Made by a program: the position numbers and the translations under genes | Part shown: positions 63,178 to 64,000 of the stretch, piece by piece | How the letters are laid out: every line of letters begins with the position of its first letter | Numbering within the stretch: position 1 is the stretch's first letter | Origin: an uncultured Eubacterium sp. | Lineage (GTDB): Bacteria > Bacillota > Clostridia > Lachnospirales > Lachnospiraceae | Reading direction: 5' to 3' | NCBI GenBank assembly: GCA_910584875.1 | Contig: CAJUDA010000002.1 | Location: 111,797 to 175,796 of the forward strand | DNA length: 64,000 nt | Notes under the pieces: model-generated | The model's database searches: none | Told to the model about the DNA's origin: nothing | Seen by the model: only the letters and a program-made list of their open reading frames with translations

Positions 63178-63536
63178 GGGGGGATGGGGGGGGGAGAGTC
63201 CATACAGTGGAAGTGATGGATAACAATTTATTATCTATCAGATTTTTGGGAGATAGACGATAATACATACTTTTCTGTCAGATATCCAGAAGATAACAAA
63301 AAATCATCTAAGGTTGAGAAGTATCATTTTAGATTATTCATTTAGCATAGATTCTCGCAAACACATGACGAGAAATGCCTGAAACACCGATAAATACAGT
63401 CTTTTTTCCAAAATTATGTTCTCGTTATGTGTAAACTCATGACGTGGCGGCAGATTTATGGAAATCTAGTATTTACGCAGTGTGCTTTTCTCGTTATGTG
63501 TTCCGAGAATCCAGGATTTAGCAAAGAGGGGTACCT
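63178..63536. other. Non-coding leader region with G-runs and a repeated 13-bp motif
   Basis: A run of six G, AT and nine G (63178-63194) is followed by A/T-rich DNA. The 13-mer TTCTCGTTATGTG occurs at 63419-63431 and 63488-63500, and a one-base variant in opposite orientation at 63362-63374. The last copy ends 36 bases before the next start codon. The inverted pair could form a hairpin in the leader RNA or be a regulator's binding site. Nothing was recognised in the remainder. Confidence 0.5.
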
Positions 63537-64000
63537 ATGACAAAAAAACTTTTGTATCAATTTATTGCGACTAAAAACATACAGTTCTTACATAAGGATA
63601 TTAATTGGTATAATTTTCTTGCATTATTAGTATCAGAAAAATTAGAAGGATACTTTTTTAAGATTATATCCGAAAATACGATAATAGAAAAAATCCCTAA
63701 ACAAGTTAGGAAAATTCTTTATATTAGTTACAAATATAATCAAGTGAAAAATGAAATATATCTTAAGGAATTTGAGAATATTCGCCAGAAATTACTTGAA
63801 AATGATGTTCAGGTTTTCTCTTATAAAGGACTTTTTTTAATTACTGATATTTATAAGGATTATGGTGTACGCTATATGGAAGATATTGATATTTTATCTT
63901 CTGAAACAGATTATAACGTGATAAGGTGTTTGCTAAAAGATTACAATTATCAATTATTATCAATTAATGATAGTGATATTACATGTCATACTTTTGATGA
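63537..64000 (+). CDS. Nucleotidyltransferase-fold protein (partial)
   Basis: The N-terminal 154 residues of a protein that runs off the window. KGLFLITDIYKDYGVRYMEDIDILS at about residues 99-123 has the arginine and the acidic DID motif of the nucleotidyltransferase family PF14907 (NTP_transf_5), often found in RiPP or capsule clusters. Base composition is far more A/T-rich than the genes to the left, suggesting recent acquisition. GAGGGG lies just upstream of ATG 63537. The target is unknown. Confidence 0.75.
   Translation, partial: MTKKLLYQFIATKNIQFLHKDINWYNFLALLVSEKLEGYFFKIISENTIIEKIPKQVRKILYISYKYNQVKNEIYLKEFENIRQKLLENDVQVFSYKGLFLITDIYKDYGVRYMEDIDILSSETDYNVIRCLLKDYNYQLLSINDSDITCHTFD

Overview
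The window looks like a chromosome segment of a gut-type Clostridium relative, most likely a Lachnospiraceae member. This is inferred from strong AGGAGG-type ribosome binding sites, a four-subunit 2-oxoacid:ferredoxin oxidoreductase, HydE, a FeoA-FeoB fusion, secreted Big2/FN3 proteins and an Agr-type peptide signalling locus. No rRNA, tRNA, CRISPR array, phage or recognisable transposase gene was seen.

Layout. 1-9.7 kb is housekeeping and stress functions: a Na/phosphate cotransporter (partial), an ABC-2 exporter divergent from a NarL-type two-component system, then a mntP-thiD-NlpC/P60-aminotransferase run. 9.7-14.2 kb carries two inverted copies of a roughly 500-bp non-coding palindromic element. 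They bracket a radical SAM DNA-repair pair with two LexA-like boxes in its promoter, an orphan YgiT-type zinc-finger protein and a lipoprotein. 14.2-28.8 kb has a LysR regulator, the por operon, two HD-GYP proteins, a cyclophilin, ThrH, FeoAB, a beta-helix protein, HydE and a ferritin-like protein.

29-60 kb is the striking part. An AgrC-like kinase, an AgrD-like cyclic peptide precursor and AgrB are followed on the same strand by a dGTPase-like hydrolase, a large secreted metzincin-like protease and three tandem secreted paralogs. Next comes a 20-kb run of ten tightly packed genes: MBL-fold hydrolase, DUF6603-like 1341-aa protein, four large proteins of unknown function, a glycine-rich protein, a Hint-domain protein, a 1400-aa repeat-containing secreted protein and a final unknown. 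The promoter of this run carries the same pair of 12-bp direct repeats, with the same spacing and the same phase to the -35 element, as the agrD promoter. I therefore infer that a quorum-sensing peptide controls about 29 kb of adjacent genes, including an undescribed multi-protein system. No AgrA-type (LytTR) regulator gene lies in the window.

60-64 kb has an acyltransferase and a convergent lipoprotein with an SGNH/SASA-type esterase domain. They share an identical 25-bp promoter block, suggesting paired addition and removal of acetyl groups. A low-GC nucleotidyltransferase-like gene runs off the end.
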